Shown here one piece after another: positions 34,068 through 45,726 of a stretch of 64,000 nucleotides of DNA (position 1 is the stretch's first letter; the number at the start of each line of letters is the position of its first letter). The DNA lies in NCBI RefSeq assembly GCF_901000735.1, contig NC_081551.1, forward strand, positions 4,329,420-4,393,419, read 5' to 3'. The position numbers and the translations under genes were made by a program. Under the pieces are notes generated by a model, which saw only the letters and a program-made list of their open reading frames with translations, had not been told where the DNA came from and made no database searches. This stretch comes from Corylus avellana (taxonomy: Eukaryota > Streptophyta > Magnoliopsida > Fagales > Betulaceae).

Positions 34068-34539
34068 CATTTTCATAGTTTCATGAGGCTAAGGATGATG
34101 AATCAATATTGTCTTGAAGTCTAATTCGAAACCCTAGCCTCCATTTTCCTGTTTGTTAAGTTTATATTTTGTTTCTATATTGTTTAGTTTGTTTAGTGTG
34201 TAGATGAAGTTAGAAAATTGGTTTTTATTTATTTTTTATTTTAGAAAGGTTGGGACTTTATGTGTTACATGAAATTTTGTGGCTTAATAGTCTATTTTAT
34301 TTTATAAATGACCATCGCCGTTGTTTGGAGTATTACATTAATTGTGCTTAAGGAAAATCAATTTGATTATCTCGAATCAGTTTCATAGGACAACCAATCT
34401 CGTGAAGAACGAGTTTAGGTTAAACCTACTCAAACTTTGATAAATAACGATGGAATAGGATTAAGAAAATCCTCGAGAATAAAGAGACCAATCATTCATA
34501 GTGATATATTGTAGACTTCCAAGAGTATGATTTTGATGT

Positions 34540-35445
34540 CAGACCTAAGAATGATTCAAACTCATTTTCACAAGCCATGAATTGAGATAACTCCACGTTT
34601 GGTTCAATGTCATGAAGGAATGGATGAAATTCATAGCTAAAAATTAAGTATAAGATTTTGCTGACTTACTACAAGGAGTTGTAGCCACAGGTTGTAAATG
34701 AGTTTATAAAACCAAAAGAGATGCTTGTTGTAAAGATGAAAATAATAAATTTAGACTTGTAGCAAAGAGTTTTACTCGAAATGAAGGCATCGATTGTCAT
34801 GAAACATTATCTCCGGCATCTAAGAATGATTCATTTAGAATAGTCATGGCATTATTAATACATTTTGATCTTGAACTACATCAAATGGATGTGAAAATAA
34901 CTTTCCTGACTATGGATCTATAAGAGGGGGTTCACAGACCACAACCTAAAAGTTTTGGTAATAAGAGTTAGAAGGCTTACAAATTAGGAAAATATATTTA
35001 TAAGAAATGTTAGGTGTTCTTTTAGTGTTCTCCTGGTGTCCTCCCAACTGTGATGTGGCTTTTAAAATTATTATTGAATTTGAGATTATCATTATTGATT
35101 TATCTATTGGCGGTTTTAAAAGCCACATCACAATTGGAGGACGCCAGGAGAACACTAGAAGAACACCTAACATTTCCTTATATTTATGGGTTAAAATATG
35201 CCTCTCACCGGTGGAATATAAAATTTTACAAGATTAATACTTTGTACAGTTTTTTTAAAAACATTAGTAATACCTTAAGGTCAATTGGAGTAAAATTATC
35301 TTTCTAGATCTATTGTAGGTGATATTTAGCTTGCAAGCAATGATTTAAGTTTGCTACAAACATTTTCTCTTACAAAACTTTGAAATGAAGGATTTGGGTC
35401 AAGCTTATTATATTATTGGCATAAAGATTCACAGACATAAAAATA
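34540..35445 (+). pseudogene. Ty1/copia reverse transcriptase, decayed
   Basis: Conceptual translation in shifting frames shows copia reverse transcriptase landmarks in order: VYKTKRD, LVAKSFTRNEGIDCHET, LSPASKNDSFRIVMAL, LELHQMDVKITFL, and after an inserted element YGLKYASHRWNIKF, SNDL and FEMKDLGQAYYIIGIKI. In-frame stops are present, for example TGA for the usual tryptophan before VYKTK, and TAA after TMDL. The catalytic YVDD position reads IVGD. No LTRs, integrase or gag were recognised next to it. It is an old fragment with a MITE nested inside it. Confidence 0.82.
35002..35179. mobile_element. MITE, family A (hAT-like), nested in copia fragment
   Basis: A near-perfect 178-bp hairpin with left end AAGAAATGTTAGGTGTTCT and right end, reverse-complemented, AAGGAAATGTTAGGTGTTCT. 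The arms reach to the GTGATGTGGCTTTTAAAA region. ATATTTAT is directly repeated at 34994-35001 and 35180-35187, a perfect 8-bp target duplication. Removing one repeat and the element rejoins the copia motif KYIYGLKYASHRW. Confidence 0.88.
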
Positions 35446-38400
35446 AAATAAAAAATATTAAGACTGTCTCAAAATGCCTAAATTAATTAATTTTTTTTTT
35501 AAAGATTAATAATGAAGGATTGTGGTATTCAGTAAAGATTAGTGTCCCCAAATTCTAATATTTTTCCTTTTCGGTATTTTCTTTATTTTTTTTTTCCCTT
35601 TTTTCAAATTTCTTTTGCCTCCTTTTTTTTTTGTTTTTTTTTTTTCTCCTTTTTTCGTTTTTTGAAATTTTTGTTTGAATTTTTTTTTTATCTTATTCGC
35701 TTTAGTAGTTTAGCAAGGTTTTATTGTAAAAATTGCTCATTTAGGAAGGATATTGTAAGAGCATTCCTATTCCTAGTGAGCTATTCAAAGTTTAGCCAAA
35801 TTTAAGAAAAAAAAAAAAAAAAACAATTTTTATTATTTTAGCCTGCCACTTTTCAAAAGCTCATTAATTAAACCCTCTAAATAGTTCTCTGCTTCATAAA
35901 ACCTGTCTTCTGCATGTAAATTATTTGGACAAGTCACAAACTCTCTCAAACTATCACTTAATCATTAATATTTTTTTAAATTATTAAAAATTATCAGTGT
36001 CATTTTAAGGCCAATAAAAAGATAAAAAATCTTCTAAAAATTTTAATAAAAGAAAAAAATGTTGCTAAACCCAAAATAAATCTTAATTCCCATAGAAAAC
36101 AAAAAAAGTATTCATTAATATTCTCTGGAGGAGAATATAAATATATTATTGCTCTTGGAGTGTGGAATAATTTGTTGTGTGACTGATGGGAGTTTCACTG
36201 CAAAATCTGATGATGAGGATGCGGTGGATGCTCTGATCCTGACTGTTGATTGGAGGACAGTGGGAACAAAACAAATGAAAGTTGGGTCCCACTGTCAAAT
36301 CATAGGTCGGTTAGAAGATATGAAGGGCGTGGATTGTTTGAGAGTATGTATGACATCATCATTTTTACTATGCTCATAGGTTGTTTGAGAGTGTATTGGG
36401 AAGTGACTCACCGAAAGCTGTTGCCCTTCCATCCAATCACATCCTACTCAATTGCCAGCATCTCACACTTCCTTATCATTCCCATTTTACTCTTTTTTAT
36501 TACTTGCCAACGCTTTTTACCCCCTTTTTTTTTTCTTTATGAACAATATTAACTTGTTATCAATCAGCTAAAAATAATTTCTTTTAAGCATACTTTTTAT
36601 TCACTTTACAAGAGATGTTTTTTCTTCGTTCAAATAACATAAAGAACAAAAACATGACATCAAAACTAACGAAAATTAACATGTTACAATTTTAATAGAT
36701 AGCATTTTCAAACCATTTAATACAATGAAAGCTTAAATTATGTAATTTTAGAATTTGCAGGGATCCTTATCTTAACCGTCCTTCCAAAATTTTCAAATTT
36801 TTCGAATTTGAAAGTCACTTGCTAAAAACGTGACAGGTTATTGAAATAGTTAAAACAAGTAGGCTCGATATCGGAGTAGGGCTCTATGCAATTATGGAGA
36901 CGGTTTTGCAATTACGGTTTTTCCAAACCATTTGATACAACGAAAGCTTAAATTACGTGGTTTACTTTGGCAATTATGGAGACGGTTTCGATGGAGCCCA
37001 CTTACTCCAACAAGTAGGCTCCATTGAGATGACCTGAACAAGGGATCTGATCTCGATCCTTCTCTAGGGCATCATAATATTCACTCCCCCTTTCCATGGA
37101 TCCCCTACATTAATAACACATGTAGCCACCCACCTTCCTTTTTCATTGTAATTGTTTGATTTTGGTTTGGTTTCTTGTTGTTTGATGTAAAGAACTGAGT
37201 TCCAGCTTTCTTGCTGGTGTGTTTGAGTGTTTTGTTTATGTTAAAGTAAAATTAAAAGAAAAAAAAAAAAACAAAAAAACAAAAACAAAACTTTTAGAAC
37301 TCTAAGCACTCAGAAGCTCTCCCTATCGTACGACTTTCCCATCATAGTCCCCATTATACCCATTGAGTTATGGAGATCTTTGATGATGGATGAATGGAAA
37401 TTGTGTGTGTAATTTTTATTTCAATAAGACATCTAAAAAATTTTCATGGTCGTTTTTTGAATCTCAAAATAATGAAAAAACAAAAAAGAAAGAAAATAGT
37501 TTTGGTTAGATATAAATTATCTCTCTTGTTTGTTTAAAATTTGATTATTAAAATCAAACAACTTTTCATTTAAAGACAAATATAGAGTTTTCATAAAATA
37601 CGACAACGTAAAAGTATTTATAAATTAGAAAGAGACTTTTCCACCATAATAGATTCCTAATCGCTAATTCTTGTTTTATATTCTCTTGTCCTACACTAAA
37701 ATCGTGTAAACACAATGTAACATACGATGACATATATGGACATACTTAAATTACAAGGCTCATAATATTCACGAATAAATTCTGCATGTAAAAGAGGTTT
37801 AATGTTGTCATTATGAGAGTTTCTTTTTTTTTTTGGGCTTATACTTTTATGTTTTTTACTCACGTTCCTTTGTATTTATATGATGACTACTCGTTAGATT
37901 CAAAACTATTATTAGATCGAAAGACTTTTTTCGAACCCCTAAAAACCTTATATTGTAAAAATGCCCTAAAAGATTCAAATTTGCAAAACTACCTTGGCTT
38001 GGTCGATTGAGCATCAACCGAGCATCCCGAGAAGGGCTCTCGGGTATCCATGTTCTTAATTTACTCCGTTGATTGGTATACCCGATCAACAAACGGGTGT
38101 TTGGCAATATTTTCTAGCGTGGACAACATTCAAAAATTCCTCTTTTCCATTATTTTTCACTCTAACCATCGACCAAACATTCCATACTACTCAAACAAGA
38201 TCAAAACAGCATTTCAAAGTCATCCCAACCACTCTAAAATCCAAACACCATTACAAAAACTCTAGTTTTTTGTCCAAAAATTCATTTTCAAACTCTTTTA
38301 ACAATATTGTAACACCCTAATAACACTATTTCAACTACATGCAAGTTTACACAATGTTAAACTCGCATTTTGGGTTTATCACTATCAAACCCCCAAAAAC

Positions 38401-40837
38401 TCTAGCTTGTACGGTTGTACCAACCTCCCATTCCAACAACATCAATACTTCCACAACACTTCCAAGCACCAACACAATCATACCTTAACCCTCTTTACAA
38501 CATCACAACATTATCATAAATTCATAACTCAATAACTATGAAAATGGAGGGATAGAGAGAACAAGAACCATACATTTTATAGCCTAATTCCTTGAGACTC
38601 CTTCTCTTTCTCACTTTAGAAACCTCTGTTGATCTTACCTAAAACTCAAGCTCTTCACTCTCAAACTCGGATTCTAACTTTTTGACGAACTCAGACAATT
38701 TTTCTCAACATTACGAGCCTCCAAATGGGCTGATAAGGTCGATTAGTGCAAAACTGCGTTGATCAAGCTTAAAACTCCATCGACCAAATTGTCCCAAAAC
38801 AGCGACAAGCTTGGTTGATCGAACCCACATAACCCTCGTCTGTACCATTAGTTTCTTGCAAAGATTGAGCTTAACACGTGGAACATTAACTTGATCGACC
38901 GGGTCTCATTCTCAGTCGATCAAGTCTTGTGTAGAAAATCCTAATTTTGCATTTTCGACCTTGTTTTTCATACAATTTCATCCCAACCCCAGTCGGCCTT
39001 CCCATACTTTACTATATCTATCTTACCTTTGTTAGTGTCGTACATCTTATTTATTTTTTAATATTCTTAAAGTGCCTATTTTATTTCCGTGCGTTACAAG
39101 GCATGTTAGACACTTTATGCCACTGAGAAGAGGGGAGGAACGTTCATGAACATGGTATACAACTTGGGTGGGAGACATGTGTGTTTGTGGGTGCAAGTTT
39201 AATAGACATCTAAGACATGTATGCAGAGTGTGGTTGGATATAAAATAATATTTAAATAAAATAGAGAAGAGAATAAATAATTAATTAGAATACATATTAA
39301 AAAAGTAAATAGCTAATTAACCTGAAATAATTTTTTTTAAGAGCTAAAATAAAGAAGTTTGATGGAGATGTCTCCTACCTCCGAGCATAGTATGGAATCT
39401 TTAACCCCATATATACCCAAGAAAATAATAATTATTATTATTATTAATTAATTAAAACAAGTACTATTTTTCGACAAAATAGCCATCAGTGCGTTAATTA
39501 ATTGTTAAAGAAAAGTAAACTATTTTGGTTAATGATGGTAAGTTTGGTTCTGTTCGTACTTAGATTGGAATTTCTGTATTTTTTAATTGAAGAAATTAGG
39601 GAAGGCAGTGGGACCGGGGAGTTGTGTGGGGTCAGAAGCTGACTCAGTTGCCATGATGTCGTTAATACGGGCTAGGGAATTGGCATCATGAAGAGGGAGC
39701 AAACATGATGAGAAAAAGGACGGTTGCATTTGGAAATGGGCCCACACAACCCCTCCACCCTTTTGTCTCTTTCAATGTCAAAGGGCTTCCCTACACCATG
39801 GTGAGCTTTTGCCGGGAGACAAACCCAATCAGTGGCGCACACCGATGCCTACTCACATGCACCCACTCCGGCTTATACGCCTAAAAATATTATGGGTTAA
39901 TATTTTTTATATTATATTTGGTAATATTATTTTATAAATTAATTATTAAATTTGTAAATTTTTGTAGACTTTATATAAATTAATGGTGAACTCTATAAAT
40001 TTAATTATTGATTTATTGAATTTATAGAAAAATATGAGATAAGTATGAAGAACTTATTAACCTTAGCATTTTTCTTTCTTTCGTGCACTTGCCATGTCTA
40101 CGTCGAATAATGCTAGACAATTTTATTTTCTCACGCTTTTACGCTCGCTAAGGTCATTTTTAAAAATATTATTAAATTTGAAATAAATTACTATTAATTT
40201 TTAATCTAAGAAAAAATTAAGAGTTATATTAAAAAGTGTGAAAATAAGAACGTAAGAATGAGAGTGCATTTCTCATGTTGTAAATGTTTGGTAATACACT
40301 TTTTTACCTCAAAACAAAAAATTAACACAAAACGCTCACGAAAAATTTAAACTTTTTTTTTTTCATCTTTATGTCATATCAAAATATATTTTTAATCAAA
40401 ACACAAAAACATATCTTAAAAAAGGCTATCAAACAATGTCCTATATTTCTGTCTCATTAAACTGATATGACAGTCTTCATTGACTTATATATATATAATA
40501 ACTAATTTATTATTTATTCAATGAAGGATTACTTGCCTACATTATGTTTGTCGTGTGTGAGGGTGAAAAAGAGAGTGGAGGGGCATCATTATCTACTAAT
40601 GCTCAAGCTAAATTGATTAGCAGTAACAAATTACAGACAATATCCACTCATTATTGGGTGTTCATGAATTGAGGGGTCTTATAGATACGAAAAAAAAGGG
40701 AAAAATGTGGGATTCTGTATTTTGGACAAAAGAGATATTGATTGTTATATCAAATTTCCCATGTATATCAAAGTACTTGCTTAAAGTTAAAATCATTAGT
40801 TAACTTTTGAGATTCCAATAAGAGAAAGACACCTATG
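35446..40837. other. Gene-poor, repeat-rich region
   Basis: No protein gene is supported. A T-rich stretch lies at 35562-35700. At 36149-36380 a short open frame lacks any known domain. Diverged direct repeats (AAACCATTTRATACAAYGAAAGC) occur at 36708 and 36925, with AACAAGTAGGCTC at 36855 and 37009. Bases about 37990-38960 hold many TCGATTGA/GATCGACC-type words and look like non-coding retroelement DNA. A Tourist-like right half lies at 39239-39374, sharing AAAATAATATTTAAATAAAA with 11602-11620. Confidence 0.4.
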
Positions 40838-41008
40838 TCGAGTACTGTTAAAAGTTTTTTTTGTGTCATTTAAAAAATGAGATGACTTTTAAAATTATTA
40901 TTGTACTTGTAATTGATCACTATTAATGTTGATCAAATGATAATTTTAAAAATTACATCATTTTATAAAGAATACGAGAAGGACACAGAAGGAACATCTA
41001 TAATTACT
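40838..41008. mobile_element. Decayed MITE, family A
   Basis: The interior arms match the 35002-35179 element in style: ATGAGATGACTTTTAAAATTATTATTG on the left and GATAATTTTAAAAATTACATCA on the right, around a short spacer. The ends are eroded, so the borders are approximate. Confidence 0.5.
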
Positions 41009-41384
41009 TGACCTACGTCTATATCAACTATATACTTTCTCATATTTGCTATCCTTTTTTATTTTGGTTTGAGTCTTAGGGCATGTTTGAGTGTGTGTTT
41101 GAAAGGCTTAAAAGTGTCTTTAATACTCAAAAAGCCCGTCTTATAAAAAAAAAAAAAAAAAAAAAAGGCTGTTACATACTTTAATGACTAATATAACAAA
41201 TGTCACGGCAGGCATATAAGACCTCGAGTAAAAATTATTGTATGACTTCTAGTCTCTTTTTCTCTGACATGTAATGTATCATTAAAGACTTATGTACATG
41301 GAATGATGATTATTTAGGAATACAAATCATATTGTTAGAAATACAAGAAGTTAGAATGTAATGTTTATTATTAATTTATATTTA

Positions 41385-41607
41385 GGGCTTGTTTGGAAAT
41401 GCCTAAAAGTGCTTTTAATACTTAAAAAGTCCGTTTGAAGAAAAAAATACTCGTTTAGTAAAAAAATTAAAAGCGCTTTTAAGGGTCCAAAAAGCCTAAA
41501 AATTGCCAAAACGCACTTTTGGCAAAAGCTTAAAAGTGAAGTTTTTGCCAAAAAACATTTTTTTGACTTAAAAGCTATATTTCTCAAGCGCAATCCCAAA
41601 CAGATTC
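41385..41607. mobile_element. Tourist-like MITE with TTA target duplication
   Basis: The left end GGGCTTGTTTGGAAATGC and the right end, reverse-complemented, GAATCTGTTTGGGATTGC share CTGTTTGG/CTTGTTTGG. The three-base TTA flanks it at 41382-41384 and 41608-41610. The interior contains several AAAAGCGCTTTT-type palindromes. A similar incomplete end occurs at about 41081-41140. Confidence 0.68.
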
Positions 41608-41669
41608 TTAATGACAACACATAATATTTTTTTTAATTGGAATTAAATTTTTCTAAAATACCCTAGCTG

Positions 41670-42190
41670 ATGCTGATCGCAAAAGACAGGTTGTGGTACT
41701 GCGCTCGATCTCATGATTGATCGCACAGGTCCCTGGAAGTGCGATCGATCGCCCGCGTTCCTGCGATCGAGCGCACGCGGGGAGTCATTATGTTATTTTT
41801 GTTTTTTTATTATTTAAAACTGACTTCATGTTGTTATTTTATTAGGGTAAGGGCTTTGAGAATTTTTATTTTGTTATTTTATTGGGTTTAGAGTTTTTGA
41901 GGTATTTATGTCATATTTTATTAGGTTTAAGATTTTGGGCTATAAATATATGCTTATAGCCTCTAGAAAAATGAGTTGTTGTTTATTATTTATTTTGATT
42001 AATGAGAATATTCAGAGTTGAGTTTATTTATCTTTTTTCCTTTAAATTTTAGATAGAATCTATTGTTTTTAGAAAAATTCTTAAATCATTGATAGACTCA
42101 AGATCTGAAATTAGTTATCCGTTGCTTTATTGTTGTTCTTCGCTGCAACCCATTAAGTCACGTTGCATCACTAGCTCTAAAAACTTTTTT
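41670..42190 (+). other. LTR-like non-coding stretch
   Basis: A GC-rich cluster of GCGATCGATCGC and GCGATCGAGCGC palindromes (41680-41790) is followed by an AT-rich stretch with a TATA-like CTATAAATATA at 41939-41949. A leader then ends near CATTAAGTCACGTTGC. The arrangement suggests the promoter and leader of an LTR retrotransposon, but I see no primer-binding site or second LTR. Confidence 0.3.
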
Positions 42191-43535
42191 TTTTTTCTTT
42201 CTAAAATATCATTATCATCATCATTATTATTTGCAAAAAAAAAAAAAAAAAAAAAAATAGTACAAAGAGCATTGGGTTGGTGGACCACTCCAAAACAATA
42301 GTTATTTCAAGAAGATAAAATTATATATACGACACTTTGATTTTACTGTATTAATGCGATCATGTGAGATTGGCAATCAACCTTTAATTACCTCTTTATT
42401 TTAATTATTTTTTTTAAAAGTTGGAAGGTCTAAATCAAATAAAGTTGCAATATCAATTAGCAATGGGCATAATACTGATGGGGGTGTAGGCATGAGAAGG
42501 GCAATATTATGAGTCTATGTAGAAACCATGCCGAAATGTTGCACAAATGTGTCGATATCCTTAAACTTTGTCCGTCATTTTCTTTATTGGAATTTGTTAG
42601 ATGTGGAGGCAATTGCAAGGGACATCATAATTTGGATAGCTGGGGGGCACAGTGTTCTGGGAATTTGTGGCAGACAATCAAGGATTCATGAAAATCACCT
42701 CTGACCCACTATGGGAGCACATAATATTTTTTATTATTCATATCTACTTACCATTTTTTTTAATCTTCTACCTTTGAAATCCATAATTTCCTCGAAAAGA
42801 CTCTTCAAGCAAGTGGTTTTTTTATTTACTGGGTTTTTAAAATAAAAAAATAAAAAAAAAAACTTTTTGAGTGATAGGACTTGGCCTTGGCTGCCTAAAA
42901 GTCATGTCAACGTTTCTTCTTTTTTCTTTGTCTTTTTTCTTTTGGTACTCTTCAAATTATCATTTAATGTTCGTTCAAACTCTTAGTTGGGATAATATTT
43001 TCTCAAATTATCAAAAAAATTGACAATGTCGCTAAGATTACAAAAAAGACAAATATGATTTAAAATATTTATTAATAAGATAAAAATGCTCCTATAAATT
43101 CATAAAAAAAGATCAATTTTTTTAATAAAAAAAATTCTTATTTTTAGAATTTCCACTCCTTTTTTTTAAAAAAAGAAAAAAATTAGATTTAATTTTATTA
43201 AGGGTATTTATGTCATTATGAAAAATATTGACAATTTTTAATAGTTTAGAGAAAATATTGATGCATTTGGAAAAACCGAAAAGGGATACTCGCAAAAAGG
43301 TGGGACAATTGAGACAATATTATTCCCATCTTTTAAGATAAGGGCAACTATGTCCCACCTTTTTGCCTAAATGGCTCATCTCCTGTTCATTTGATTCCTT
43401 TTTACTTTCTATGCATTTGATAGTTTGAGGAGACATTATCGATTATGTGGTAGTTTGATGGAGTACATAGATTTTTTCTTTTTTTATTTTATTTTATTTT
43501 ATTTTATCTTTTTCTTCCTAATGTGCAGCTAGAGT

Positions 43536-43561
43536 CTAGAGAGAGAGAGAGAGAGAGAGAG
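43536..43561. repeat. (GA)n microsatellite
   Basis: A GA run of about 26 bases following TAGAGTCTA. Confidence 0.85.
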
Positions 43562-45160
43562 GAGGGGAGTTATTGTGGATCTTGTTAATGATCCCCTTGC
43601 ATTGAGCCAATTTTCATCGATTAATTAATGATGTTAATCATTCATTTCATTGATTTTAATGAAAAATATGTACTCCATATGAAACTGTAGATTGGATTAA
43701 TCGATGATGTTCATCATTCTTGACTTTGTCATGAAGTTATTATCATCGTGAATGAAGAAGCCAATTAGCCAATGCAAGAAGTTTCCTTCTTTTCTTTTCT
43801 CTATTTATTTATTTTTAAATTAGAAAGAATGTGACTAACCCAAAGAAAAAAAAAAAAAAATCATAGACTATATTAATTATCGAGTACAAATAAAAAAAGG
43901 ACTATACACTAGATAATTGAATGTTCATCGATGCACGCTGCTTGTTTTAAACAAAAAAAAAATTGGGTGATGTTTTGTGCTTCCGTGCAACAATTGAGTC
44001 GACCGACCACAGGAAGGTTACAGTGTTACGTCGCTGCGACAAAAAAATGGAAAATGTTTTGTTTTGTTTTCGTTTTTATTATTACCTGTGTGCCACATGT
44101 TGTCACAGCATGACGACGATGACGCAGTCAGTGTTCCTCGTTCTGAACTTCTCGAGGCCCATTTCTTCCAAATTCTAGTAAATTTGTGACTTTGCAAGAT
44201 GGCAATGGGCCTAAAAATCAATTTAATATCCGTTAAGCCCCTTAATTTGGTTTATATATATATATAATTCAGTTTCAGAAAAAATAATAATAAGAAATAT
44301 GAAAGAGAAGTTGAGATTCTATGTGAAAACTTTATCAACTTGGTCTCGAGTAATATGAAGTTGTTTAATTCTTTAAAAATTACCAATGCTGTCGTATTTA
44401 GTAATGGTAACCTTTTTCTTTTAATTCAGTCTATTAAATTAACATTTTTTCTAAAAAGTTTCGCAAGTAAGCGGATATGCTTAGGTCATGCTCCTTCCTT
44501 TCATTTTTGCACAAATGCTGTGCTGCCAAGGACATCTTCCAACATTGATGCAAATAATTGGTCAGCTGGTTCAAATAATAATAATAAATTTGTTTTCTAG
44601 AACAACAATTAATTTGTTTCTTTCTTGGTCAATAATTTTTTTTTTCTTGGCAAACTTTCAAGCCAATGTTGTAAAAGTCCTTCGAGCACAACAGAAAAGT
44701 ATAGAGCACCAGCCGCACCAAGACTTTTGGCTCAAGTCTCCGAAGACTCACTTAATTCCTCTAAGGTTGCAGTCAGTCTATTTTCATCATGGTTCCCATA
44801 AACCACGCCCATCACAAAACATAGAGACAATTCAAGCCCCATTATGATTCACTTGTTGTTGGCCCATCTTAGTCAGATCAAAATTCATTTGTCAGATCAA
44901 AATTCATCAGTTTTTATCGGTTTATGTTTTTGGAGCATATGTCTTGAGTTTGAACCTTATTTTCATTGTTGATGAAAATTTCTCGGACCCAGCTGTTGCA
45001 TGACAAAAAGGTTGAAAAGTAGTCTTGCAACCCTAAAATGGTTAAATCAAAATGTTGTGGGCCAAAAGGATGTGATATCTTTCTGGATAGATTAATTAAT
45101 TAATTTACATATCTGATTAAAGGAATCTTAGATTTAGATGACATACAAGGTCAAACGTGG

Positions 45161-45173
<13 letters not shown>

Positions 45174-45208
<35 letters not shown>
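45174..45208. repeat. (GA)n microsatellite next to (TA)n
   Basis: A GA run of about 35 bases directly after a short TA run. A candidate polymorphic marker. Confidence 0.85.
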
Positions 45209-45210
<2 letters not shown>

Positions 45211-45690
45211 TTATATATATAGTTTAATTAAGGTTCTTTCAACAGTATAGGTGTAGAATATAGTATGATTATTGATTATTCCATAAACAATAAAGTTTGT
45301 CTTCTTCTAGTACGCAGAGAGAGCACTTGAATATATGCTTTTCTTCTTCAAGTGATGAGGGAATGGTCTCAAACTCTCAAGTGAGGAGGGAATGGTGCCA
45401 GCCTTTTTGATGTGGGATGCCAAAAAGTTCAGTATCTTTTGGGGGGTGTAGGCTCAAATTTGTAGGGCAATTTTTTTCATGTAGAAAGAAAGAGAGAAAA
45501 AAAGAGAGATGCCTTCGGCTTCACCAGTTAGCCTTACTGTTTCAGCCTTTGACAAAAAATATTACAGCCTCGTGGGCTGGAGATTGGATGAGTGAGAGAG
45601 GAGAGAGCCATCATTGCTAAAGAGCAAAGGCTTATTCACTGGCATGGGCCACCATGATGCTAAAAAGAAGATGTGTCACCCATCACAACA

Positions 45691-45692
<2 letters not shown>

Positions 45693-45721
<29 letters not shown>
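45693..45721. repeat. (CT)n microsatellite
   Basis: A CT run of about 29 bases. Confidence 0.85.

Positions 45722-45726
<5 letters not shown>

Noticed and set aside
36149..36379. 76-codon open frame with balanced composition
   Set aside because: No domain, no splice context and no homologous copy in the window. Chance coding is more likely.
45400..45640. Possible RNA gene in a less AT-rich island
   Set aside because: No tRNA, snoRNA or miRNA hallmarks and no convincing stem could be drawn by eye.
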